This document shows positions 1 through 5,040 of a stretch of DNA of 5,924 nucleotides, piece after piece. Source of the stretch: Verrucomicrobia bacterium UBA1200 (lineage in GTDB: Bacteria > Verrucomicrobiota > Kiritimatiellia > RFP12 > UBA1067); NCBI GenBank assembly GCA_002309765.1, contig DBXY01000033.1:29144-35067 (forward strand), in the 5' to 3' direction. A model generated the notes under the pieces. The model did not search any database. It saw only the letters and a list, made by a program, of their open reading frames with translations, and was not told where the DNA came from. Both the position numbers and the translations under genes were made by a program. Numbering within the stretch: position 1 is the first letter of the stretch; each line of letters begins with the position of its first letter.

Positions 1-4
1 CAGG

Positions 5-2359
5 TTAGTCAGCTTTGGGGGTGGATTCGATGAGGTTTGCCATTTCGTCGCGCCAGCCCAGCACTGCGGCGGGGTCGTCGGTGTATAGGGTCATGCTGTG
101 CAACATGTTTTCCGCCACTTGCAGGGCGGCAGTGGCTTTCCCGGCCCATTCGGGATCGCGGTTCCCGGCTTTTGCCAGTCGCGCTTCCAACACCTTGGCG
201 TAGGCGTAATCTTCCAAGCCGTCCCGGAAATTTTGCAGACGCTGCGTGGATAACGGAATGCCGTCAGGACCGACGCACGTCCATGCGCCGTCGCCGTGGT
301 ATGTTGTCCAGCTGCGCGGGTTCCAATCGGTGAACGGTCCGGAGGTGATGCACTTCGTGGAGTTCCAAATGGAGATTTGATAGTAGAGGAATCCGTCCGG
401 ACGCATTCTGGTGGTCATGGCTCCCATCAGGATGCGGGCCTCGATCGGCTGGCACTCGATGAACATGTTGGCGTGCGGGGCGTGCGGTCCGCAGCAGATG
501 TACCACCACACTTGGTGTCCTTTGGCGCGGGAGGCGTTTGCCTTTTGGACATCGAATTTCGGGGTGAGCGGGGTGAACCAATCCATGCAGTCGAGTTCGG
601 TACCGACCCCGAATTCATGGTCGTAAGCGGTGGTGGAAATCGGCACTCCGGGCAGTTCCTGCTTAAGGATCTCAACGCACCGGCGGATATTAGGGAAAAA
701 CTCTTTGTTGATTTCGTCGCAGCCGTAAACATAGGCGTGATCGAGCAACCCGTACTCTTTGGCCTGGGTGTACATTTTTTTCAGCGAGGCAAGGGTAGTG
801 TCGCGCCATTTTTGTTCGGCTCCCTCCGAGTTGTTGAAGTAGTGCCAGTAGCCGAGGTTGAATTTCCCCAACCGACCTTGTTCCTTAAGCCGCTTCAGCA
901 CCTCAAAATGTATGGTTCCGCGATGGTAAAGCGAATCCATGGTAATGTAATGGTCGGCAAGAAAATCCCCCCACTCCGTTTCGTGTTTCTTCCAGGCGTT
1001 GATTGGCGAATCGGGATCGTCGCGAATCGCCTTTGCGGTCGCCTGCCATTCCGCGTCGTCGGCTTCCCCGTGGTGGCAGCCCGGTGCAAAGGTGATCGCC
1101 ATCGGCAGCGGAGATTCTTTCCCGATCGCGAAATCGTTGACGCGAAGGGTGAGCTGTACGGTCACCGGTTCGGCGTTGTCAGCGCTCACGGTGATTTTGC
1201 CTTGGTAAACACCGGCGGCTTGGTGTTCCGGGCATTTGGCCTGAAGCCAGAAACTCTGTACATCGCGTCCGGCGATATCGGTTTGATGCATAAAGCTGAG
1301 AATCGGATCTGGCCACCAGCCCTGCTCCGGACGCTTTAACTTCCGGACGAATCCAGGAGTTTCGTTGGTGGCGACGTTGTACCCAACCTTGTAGGGCGGC
1401 TGTTTTTCCGTTTTAACGTAGCCCATGACATCGCAGCTCCAATTCGCGCCGCCAAAGATTTCGTTTCCGTTTTCGCGCTTAAGGTCGCCTACGGTCACCT
1501 TGACGTTTTTCAGGTCATGGTCAACCGGGCTGACCAGAATCTGGACACCCTCCGATTCGTTACGGGCCAAACGGAGGTTAACCCGATGCGCGCCTTGGGC
1601 GGAGAACTCGCCGCGCGGCAGAATGTGCGTCATGGTGGATGCCTGCCCGACCAGCATATCCGCGTTTGCGGAGCCTGCCCGGTTGCACTGTTCCCGGAAC
1701 CGCCAATAGGCGTCGAGATGCCGCATTTTTGCGCGGACTTCGGATTGTTCGGCCTCGCTGGCCGCCACCCGAGCGCTCATCAGCGGAAGCAGGTCGCGGC
1801 CAACGCTGGGCGAGTCCGGCGCGGGTGGCGTTTCGTCCTTTTCCAACAGCGTTATGCGGTCGATAAACAGCGTTTGGCTGAGCGGTTCGCTGGCAAAGAA
1901 ATGCACTCTGGAGATTCGGTGTGGGTTGGCGGTTTTTGGCCAGCCCTTCAACGGCACGATCCATTGGCGGTACCCGTGGGCGGGAAGCGTGGTGTTGCAG
2001 AGCAACCCGTTTTGGATTCGGCCCTCTTTTTCCGCCAAATAAACGTGGAAACGGTCGCCCCCGTCGCCGAGGTTTACCAGGTCAACCGCCATTCGGTCGA
2101 ATTTTGACCAGTCGCTGACGGGCGGTGTGATGGTAAAGGACGGCCATTGGTCCATGCCCTTTTCCCAAGATTTGCAACCAAAAAACAGCGAGTGCCCACC
2201 GCTGGTGGCGAAGGCGTTGGTGACGCAGACTACCCGATCGGTTCTGCTGATTTGCGGCATTTCGGCCTGTTCCGCCGGATCTTCGAAATCGAAAATCGTG
2301 ACCGCCCCAAACCCTGCGGCGGCCGTAAGACAACTTAAAAGAGCAATCGTTGAACGCAT
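5..2359 (-). CDS. Exported GH123/DUF4091-type glycoside hydrolase
   Basis: The 784-residue protein begins with a signal peptide (hydrophobic residues about 5-18, probable cleavage after GFGA at 19). Residues about 20-175 look like a beta-sandwich, carbohydrate-binding-like module (FDFED start, FIDRITL end). A short helical linker follows, then a beta-rich domain (about 245-410) with the RLARNESEGVQ motif typical of DUF4091-type proteins. The rest resembles a TIM-barrel catalytic domain. It carries an adjacent Asp-Glu pair, D548-E549 in YGCDEIN, and ends in the DUF4091 signature GDGAW..GPDG followed by RDGLEDYAY (689-720). Characterised GH123 enzymes are beta-N-acetylgalactosaminidases that use an adjacent Asp-Glu pair in substrate-assisted catalysis. 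The substrate here is inferred, since many DUF4091 proteins are uncharacterised. The ATG start is supported by AAGGAGGA (complement of 2364-2371) 4 nt upstream. It lies just downstream of the rnpB terminator with no room for its own promoter in between. The gene is complete, ending with TAA at 5-7. Confidence 0.85.
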   Translation of the reverse strand: MRSTIALLSCLTAAAGFGAVTIFDFEDPAEQAEMPQISRTDRVVCVTNAFATSGGHSLFFGCKSWEKGMDQWPSFTITPPVSDWSKFDRMAVDLVNLGDGGDRFHVYLAEKEGRIQNGLLCNTTLPAHGYRQWIVPLKGWPKTANPHRISRVHFFASEPLSQTLFIDRITLLEKDETPPAPDSPSVGRDLLPLMSARVAASEAEQSEVRAKMRHLDAYWRFREQCNRAGSANADMLVGQASTMTHILPRGEFSAQGAHRVNLRLARNESEGVQILVSPVDHDLKNVKVTVGDLKRENGNEIFGGANWSCDVMGYVKTEKQPPYKVGYNVATNETPGFVRKLKRPEQGWWPDPILSFMHQTDIAGRDVQSFWLQAKCPEHQAAGVYQGKITVSADNAEPVTVQLTLRVNDFAIGKESPLPMAITFAPGCHHGEADDAEWQATAKAIRDDPDSPINAWKKHETEWGDFLADHYITMDSLYHRGTIHFEVLKRLKEQGRLGKFNLGYWHYFNNSEGAEQKWRDTTLASLKKMYTQAKEYGLLDHAYVYGCDEINKEFFPNIRRCVEILKQELPGVPISTTAYDHEFGVGTELDCMDWFTPLTPKFDVQKANASRAKGHQVWWYICCGPHAPHANMFIECQPIEARILMGAMTTRMRPDGFLYYQISIWNSTKCITSGPFTDWNPRSWTTYHGDGAWTCVGPDGIPLSTQRLQNFRDGLEDYAYAKVLEARLAKAGNRDPEWAGKATAALQVAENMLHSMTLYTDDPAAVLGWRDEMANLIESTPKAD

Positions 2360-2363
2360 GGCA

Positions 2364-2371
2364 TCCTCCTT
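2364..2371 (-). promoter_or_regulatory. Shine-Dalgarno AAGGAGGA of the GH123-type gene
   Basis: An 8-base, near-consensus ribosome binding site sits 4 nt before the ATG at 2359. It fixes the start and keeps the whole signal peptide. It lies within the 23 nt between the rnpB U-tract and the start codon. Confidence 0.85.
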
Positions 2372-2382
2372 CTCAATGGACT

Positions 2383-2406
2383 AAAAAAGGCGGATGCGGC
2401 GGGGAG
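2383..2406 (-). terminator. rnpB terminator formed by extended P1 helix and U-tract
   Basis: In the minus-strand RNA the 3' side of P1 (complement of 2396-2406) pairs perfectly over 11 bp with the 5' side (complement of 2761-2771). The pairing appears to continue past one C-A mismatch. GCGGG (complement of 2773-2777) faces UCCGC (complement of 2390-2394) with one G-U wobble. One unpaired C and then six U (2383-2388) follow directly. No separate local hairpin precedes the U-tract, so the long-range P1 helix itself may act as the terminator stem. The pairing was done by eye. A factor-dependent end or processing from a longer transcript is not excluded. Confidence 0.55.
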
Positions 2407-2777
2407 GCGAATAAGCCGGATTCTGTTCACCCGCCGAAAGCGGGCTCCGATCATTCATCTAACGCGATCTACCCGGAATGCTAGCGCACCGTTTTGGCCG
2501 GCGCGACCGACGCGGGCCGCGTCTCGCAATCCCTATTTGATCTTGCTCCAGAGGGGGTTTACCCTGCGGCGGCGGTTTCCCGTCCGTCCGGCGGTCTCTT
2601 ACACCGCCTTTTCACCCTTACCCCTCGCGGGGCGGTTTGTTTTCTGTGGCACTTTCCGTGGGTTCCGATATGGCGAAACCCCTCCGGCCTTAACGGCCGG
2701 ACCTCTTGCCCTGCGGAGTCCGGACTTTCCTCCCCCGCATCGCGGGAGCGACCGGTCACTCTCCCCGCCGCGCCCGC
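2390..2777 (-). ncRNA. rnpB: RNase P RNA, bacterial type A-like
   Basis: This is the catalytic RNA of ribonuclease P, which removes 5' leaders from tRNA precursors. Conserved segments occur in the right order on the minus strand. GAGGAAAGTCCGGACTCC is the complement of 2715-2732. CAGAAAACAAACCGCC is the complement of 2631-2646. AGGGTGAAAAGGCGG, then GTAAGAGACCGCC, is the complement of 2590-2618. GGAGCAAGATCAAATAGG is the complement of 2532-2549. TAGATGAATGAT is the complement of 2450-2461, and ACAGAATCCGGCTTAT that of 2411-2426. An 11-bp P1 helix closes the ends (2761-2771 with 2396-2406). About 388 nt with this layout matches ancestral type A rather than Bacillus type B. P3 appears as a short hairpin (CUCCCGC-GAU-GCGGG). 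The exact mature ends are uncertain by several nt. It lies about 30 nt after the zinc-ribbon gene on the same strand, so it may be co-transcribed and processed or have a promoter inside that gene. No convincing internal promoter was found. Confidence 0.95.
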
Positions 2778-2808
2778 GAAAGGTCACGGCGAAATTTCCC
2801 CGATTCGG

Positions 2809-3531
2809 TTATTCGGCGTCGTAAAGAATACGCCCGCACATCTCACACTTCACGATTTCCTTGCCACGGCGCACCTGCTGTCCGACCGATGCGGTCTGGC
2901 GCAAATGGCAGCCGTCGCAAACACATTCGCTGCGGTGCAGTTTAGCCACAACCGGCCAACGCCCGCGGGACAACAGCAGGTTGTACTCCGTAACCATTCT
3001 GGCGTTACGCGGGTCCCCGAGAAGCTCCTTTTCATACTCGGCGCGATCCGCCATGGCCTTTTCCAACTCTTCGTCGGCCTTCTTTTTGCGGATTTCCAGC
3101 TCGTTGACGTATTCGTCAACCACCTTGCGCTCCTCTTCCAGTTTCGCGTCGGCCAAGGCGGCGTTGTGACGCGGAACCACCACATCGTCGTCCGCGATCA
3201 GCAACTGGTGCTCAAACTGTTCGATTTCAGACTGCAACCCCATAATCTGGGTATTGAACGCTTTGAATTCGCTGTTGTCCTTAAGGGTGGCCTGGCTTTT
3301 TTTCAAGGCAAGGGTCTTGTTTTGGCGCTCCGTGATTGCCGCCTTAATCTCTTCGACCCGTCGTTGGGCATTCGCCAAAGCGGCGTTGGCCTCGGCACAG
3401 ACCGCCAGGGCAGCCTCCAGCCGAGCCTCTTCCTCTTTCTTCCGTTCGGGGATGTCTATTTGCTCCTGCCTTGATTTGCGGATGCGTCCGTCAATCTCCT
3501 GCAACTTCAGCAACGGGTCAATCATGCTCAC
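2809..3531 (-). CDS. Coiled-coil C4 zinc-ribbon protein (COG1579/CdsZ-like)
   Basis: This 240-residue protein has a long, highly charged helical-hairpin/coiled-coil region (about 5-175). It contains the family-type motif NSEFKAFNTQI (86-96), the equivalent of the usual KEY..L..EI. A C-terminal zinc ribbon has ligand pairs C205/C208 (CDGC) and C229/C232 (CEMC), followed by GRILY. The layout and length match the COG1579 / zf-RING_7 family, which includes the chlamydial type III secretion chaperone CdsZ (CT398). For most members the role is unknown or proposed as nucleic-acid or protein binding. No type III secretion genes are visible here, so a secretion role should not be assumed. The start is GTG at 3531, with AAGGAG 7 nt upstream. 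An in-frame ATG at 3525 would lie 13 nt from that site and is less likely. It is the first gene after the minus-strand promoter at 3580-3608, and rnpB follows closely on the same strand. Confidence 0.9.
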   Translation of the reverse strand: MSMIDPLLKLQEIDGRIRKSRQEQIDIPERKKEEEARLEAALAVCAEANAALANAQRRVEEIKAAITERQNKTLALKKSQATLKDNSEFKAFNTQIMGLQSEIEQFEHQLLIADDDVVVPRHNAALADAKLEEERKVVDEYVNELEIRKKKADEELEKAMADRAEYEKELLGDPRNARMVTEYNLLLSRGRWPVVAKLHRSECVCDGCHLRQTASVGQQVRRGKEIVKCEMCGRILYDAE

Positions 3532-3538
3532 AATACCA

Positions 3539-3544
3539 CTCCTT
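3539..3544 (-). promoter_or_regulatory. Shine-Dalgarno AAGGAG favouring the GTG start
   Basis: AAGGAG (complement of 3539-3544) is 7 nt from the GTG at 3531 and 13 nt from the ATG at 3525. Spacing therefore favours GTG for the zinc-ribbon protein. Confidence 0.7.
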
Positions 3545-3579
3545 GCGAAAAACCTTTTTCGGTGAACAACTAACAGATA

Positions 3580-3608
3580 ATGATACTCTTATTTCGGCCA
3601 AGAGTCAA
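3580..3608 (-). promoter_or_regulatory. Sigma70-type promoter for zinc-ribbon gene and possibly rnpB
   Basis: On the minus strand a -35 box TTGACT (complement of 3603-3608) is followed after exactly 17 nt by a -10 box TATCAT (complement of 3580-3585). This predicts transcription starting near 3573 and a leader of about 40 nt before the GTG. An A8 tract (complement of a T-run near 3629-3636) lies about 20 nt upstream of the -35 and could act as an UP-like element. It is the best promoter candidate seen in the window. Confidence 0.65.
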
Positions 3609-3788
3609 ACGCCTATGTGCGGTTTACGGCTTTTTTTTCAAATCCAGAGTTTGCGCGACAATTAAATCCGCCAGCCCGGCGAATAGGAAATACCATCTTT
3701 TATGGTTAAAGTTAAACATAATCCCTCCCTCGTCACATGGCCGGATGAATACGAGGTCAGTTCGCGTCAAGATTGGGGAAAATCACTG
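3609..3788. other. Gene-free intergenic stretch
   Basis: No convincing coding sequence was found; short open frames here lack a ribosome binding site and recognisable motifs. Visible items are the T8 run near 3629-3636 and an imperfect palindrome, GGTTAA-AG-TTAAAC, near 3704-3717. That palindrome is operator-like but has no assigned role. Together with 3789-4169 this gives about 560 bp without a supported gene. Confidence 0.5.
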
Positions 3789-3820
3789 CCACACTAGTAT
3801 TGCAATCTGACGCAGTGTGG
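3789..3820. repeat. Inverted repeat CCACACT / AGTGTGG flanking a -35 region
   Basis: Perfect 7-bp arms lie at 3789-3795 and 3814-3820, separated by 18 bp. That spacer contains an 8-bp palindrome, ATTGCAAT (3799-3806). The right arm lies between the proposed -35 and -10 boxes, and the left arm just upstream of the -35. This suits a dimeric regulator, or could be a leftover mobile-element end. No regulator or transposase gene is visible nearby. Confidence 0.45.
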
Positions 3821-3828
3821 TATATACT
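3800..3828 (+). promoter_or_regulatory. Candidate plus-strand promoter inside an inverted repeat
   Basis: TTGCAA (3800-3805) and TATACT (3823-3828) are separated by exactly 17 nt. They match the sigma70 consensus in 4/6 and 5/6 positions. The predicted start is near 3835. No gene begins until 4170, so it would drive either a leader of about 335 nt for the GIY-YIG gene or a separate small RNA. Confidence 0.45.
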
Positions 3829-3834
3829 ATTATT

Positions 3835-4093
3835 GTTCTCCTTAATAAGGGCTGTTAGCCAGATGGTACCGTGCCATATAAGACTTCGTAAGCGATAGGT
3901 TACCGGTGATATGACACATGCGAACTCTGAGCTTTTGATGAATTGTCAAATGGTTCAGTTGATTGGGTTTGGCATTAAGGCGGGACGCCAACGGGTCTTT
4001 ATGGTATGGTAAACGCAGAAGAAGGCAAAAAGTGGTAATGACTGATCTCGCCGCAGATAAATCTATTACTATGAGTTTTGATCGTGACGTTCG
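3835..4093 (+). other. Possible structured leader or small RNA region
   Basis: No protein-coding signal was found. Several hairpins can be drawn by eye. GGCT-gtt-AGCC is at 3850-3860. ATGGTA-ccg-TGCCAT, with one wobble, is at 3863-3877. A two-step stem has CTGAGC/GTTCAG outside TTTGA/TCAAA at 3927-3958. TTGGC/GCCAA is at 3969-3991. A GTAAT...ATTAC stem near 4035-4072 encloses ATCT/AGAT. It matches no RNA class I recognise (not tRNA, tmRNA, SRP RNA or a known riboswitch core). Short hairpins of this kind can also arise by chance. Confidence 0.2.
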
Positions 4094-4106
4094 GGAATGG
4101 CATTCC
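4094..4106. repeat. Perfect palindrome GGAATG-G-CATTCC
   Basis: Six-base arms surround a single central base, 64 nt before the GIY-YIG start codon. It is operator-like and is centred 24 bp from the second palindrome at 4117-4131. Confidence 0.5.
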
Positions 4107-4111
4107 TGGGA

Positions 4112-4139
4112 TTGTTAATTGTGTGACAATTGATAAAAT
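4112..4139 (+). promoter_or_regulatory. Candidate proximal promoter of the GIY-YIG gene
   Basis: TTGTTA (4112-4117) and TAAAAT (4134-4139), 16 nt apart, match sigma70 boxes in 4/6 and 5/6 positions. They lie a suitable distance upstream of the ATG at 4170. The palindrome at 4117-4131 fills the spacer, as expected where a repressor blocks polymerase. The promoter is moderate at best. Transcription could instead come from 3800-3828. Confidence 0.35.
4117..4131. repeat. Perfect palindrome AATTGT-GTG-ACAATT, probable operator
   Basis: Six-base arms surround three bases, between the candidate -35 and -10 boxes. The arms happen to equal the outer arms of the E. coli lac operator, but the spacing differs (3 instead of 9), so no LacI-type link is claimed. 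The position suggests a repressor site for the GIY-YIG gene. No repressor gene is in the window. Confidence 0.45.
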
Positions 4140-4156
4140 TGGGTCTATGTATTGAC

Positions 4157-4162
4157 AAGGAG
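4157..4162 (+). promoter_or_regulatory. Shine-Dalgarno AAGGAG deciding the ATG at 4170
   Basis: AAGGAG ends 7 nt before the ATG at 4170. A longer reading starting at TTG 4152 would place this site inside the gene, so the ATG is preferred. Confidence 0.8.
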
Positions 4163-4169
4163 CATTCAC

Positions 4170-4844
4170 ATGAAAAGAAAAGGCGTAATCTACATTCTGA
4201 CGAATCCGGCGTTTCCACAATATGTCAAAATAGGATATGCGCAGGATTTGGAGAAACGGCTAAAGCAGTTGAATCGCAGCGAAACAATACCGTATGCATT
4301 TCGCGCGTATGCGGTATATGATGTCGAAAGCGAGCTTACCGACAAAGACCTTCACGCAATCATAGACAGCATCAATCCTGATTTACGGACGATTGAGAAC
4401 TTTGACGGCAAAAAGCGCGTCAAGGAGTTTTATGCGATGTCGGCGGAAGATGCATATCATTTATTGGAGTGCATTGCAAAGATCAGTGGTACGACCGACC
4501 GTCTAAAGCGCATGAAGCCGGAAGGACACGAGATGGAAGACGAGAACACAGCGCGTGAAGTACAGGAAGCGGCGCGGCGCGGTCCGTTTCGATTCAGCAT
4601 GTGTGGGATTGGCGTTGGAGCGGAAGTTGTATTTGTGGGCGATGAAAGTAAAAAAGCGGTTGTCGTCGATGATCGGCATATCAGATTTGGCAATGAAATC
4701 ACTTCGCTTTCTAAGCTTGCAGAGTGCCTTTTGGGGTGTAAGCATCCCGTTCAGGGTACGTTATATTTCAAGTATAAAGGCAAAGTACTTGATGAGATTC
4801 GTAAGGAACGTGAAGCAGAAGGGAATGTCACCGTAAACTTATAA
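4170..4844 (+). CDS. GIY-YIG nuclease (T5orf172-like) with C-terminal DUF4357/RAMA-like domain
   Basis: Counted from the ATG, the 224-residue protein has an N-terminal GIY-YIG fold. VIYIL (6-10, Y8) stands for GIY and YVKIG (18-22) for YIG. DLEKRLKQLN (26-35) follows with the catalytic-type Arg R30, then D-x-x-L-H (58-62) and KEFY (85-88). This is the pattern of the T5orf172/MUG113 branch. After a charged linker (about 107-139), residues 140-210 (GVGAEVVF..D, AVVVDDRHI, SLSKLAECLLG, GTLYFKYKGKVL) resemble DUF4357/RAMA domains. RAMA is predicted to recognise modified DNA. A cytoplasmic endonuclease acting on altered or foreign DNA is therefore inferred; the target is unknown. Asp occupies the position where many relatives have the metal-binding Glu (D58). 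The gene stands alone, and sampled lines are 38-47% GC against 57-58% in neighbours, suggesting transfer. The upstream palindromes suggest repression. Confidence 0.82.
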   Translation: MKRKGVIYILTNPAFPQYVKIGYAQDLEKRLKQLNRSETIPYAFRAYAVYDVESELTDKDLHAIIDSINPDLRTIENFDGKKRVKEFYAMSAEDAYHLLECIAKISGTTDRLKRMKPEGHEMEDENTAREVQEAARRGPFRFSMCGIGVGAEVVFVGDESKKAVVVDDRHIRFGNEITSLSKLAECLLGCKHPVQGTLYFKYKGKVLDEIRKEREAEGNVTVNL

Positions 4845-4854
4845 ACGCGGATTC

Positions 4855-4875
4855 AACAGGGGTATCACCCTGATA
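4855..4875 (+). other. Weak hairpin CAGGG/CCCTG after the GIY-YIG gene
   Basis: A 5-bp stem with a 6-base loop (GTATCA) lies about 12 nt after the stop. No U-tract follows, so it is at best a weak or factor-assisted terminator, or a 3'-end stabilising hairpin. Confidence 0.25.
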
Positions 4876-4929
4876 AAGTCGTACAATTGGTGATGACACA
4901 GATAGTTGATGCAAGCAGAAGGAGCGGAT

Positions 4930-4983
4930 ATGCCAACGGGAAAAGAGGCGAGACGAATCGGCTTGGGGCCAAGCGCGATTTGA
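4930..4983 (+). CDS. Possible 17-codon small ORF upstream of the protease
   Basis: An ATG at 4930 with a strong AAGGAG (4919-4924, 5-nt spacing) opens a 17-residue reading frame, MPTGKEARRIGLGPSAI, ending in TGA at 4981-4983. It is basic and has no signal peptide or known motif. Its frame is the same as that of the C10 protease. The frame reopens directly after the TGA and continues without a stop into the protease start 58 nt later. It could be a leader peptide, a remnant of an older N-terminus, or chance. The good ribosome binding site is the only positive evidence. Confidence 0.25.
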   Translation: MPTGKEARRIGLGPSAI

Positions 4984-5029
4984 TTGAGGGCGCGTATTCG
5001 ACAAAATAAAAACAAGGAAGAGAAATTAC

Positions 5030-5033
5030 GGAG
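5030..5033 (+). promoter_or_regulatory. Shine-Dalgarno GGAG deciding the ATG at 5041
   Basis: GGAG is 7 nt from the ATG at 5041 but only 1 nt from the in-frame ATG at 5035, so 5041 is preferred. AAGGAAG at 5014-5020 is 14 nt from 5035 and less well placed. Confidence 0.6.
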
Positions 5034-5040
5034 TATGTTG

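Noticed and set aside
296..1339. Long plus-strand open frame of 347 codons opposite the glycosidase gene
   Set aside because: It is antisense to a gene with clear signal peptide, ribosome binding site and GH123/DUF4091 motifs. It has no recognisable domain, and its length follows from the GC-rich codon use of the opposite strand.
2494..3474. Plus-strand open frame of 326 codons
   Set aside because: It runs across the antisense of RNase P RNA and the zinc-ribbon gene, both strongly supported on the minus strand; it is a shadow.
3619..3636. T8 run as a plus-strand terminator
   Set aside because: No hairpin precedes it: GCGGTTTACGGC is not self-complementary. It fits better as an A-tract upstream of the minus-strand promoter.
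3841..4093. Possible tRNA, tmRNA, SRP RNA or CRISPR repeats in the gene-free region
   Set aside because: No cloverleaf, no T-arm consensus, no tmRNA or SRP core sequences and no regularly spaced direct repeats were seen.
4152..4169. TTG start giving six more residues for the GIY-YIG protein
   Set aside because: The AAGGAG at 4157-4162 lies after that TTG and is ideally spaced for the ATG at 4170.
3999..4220. Minus-strand 73-codon frame in the intergenic region
   Set aside because: It overlaps the 5' end of the GIY-YIG gene and the palindromic control region, and has no recognisable motif.
3904..4898. Similar words GGTGATATGACACA (about 3905) and GGTGATGACACA (about 4887) as possible island-flanking direct repeats
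   Set aside because: The match needs a 2-base gap, is short, and has no similarity in the flanks; chance is sufficient.
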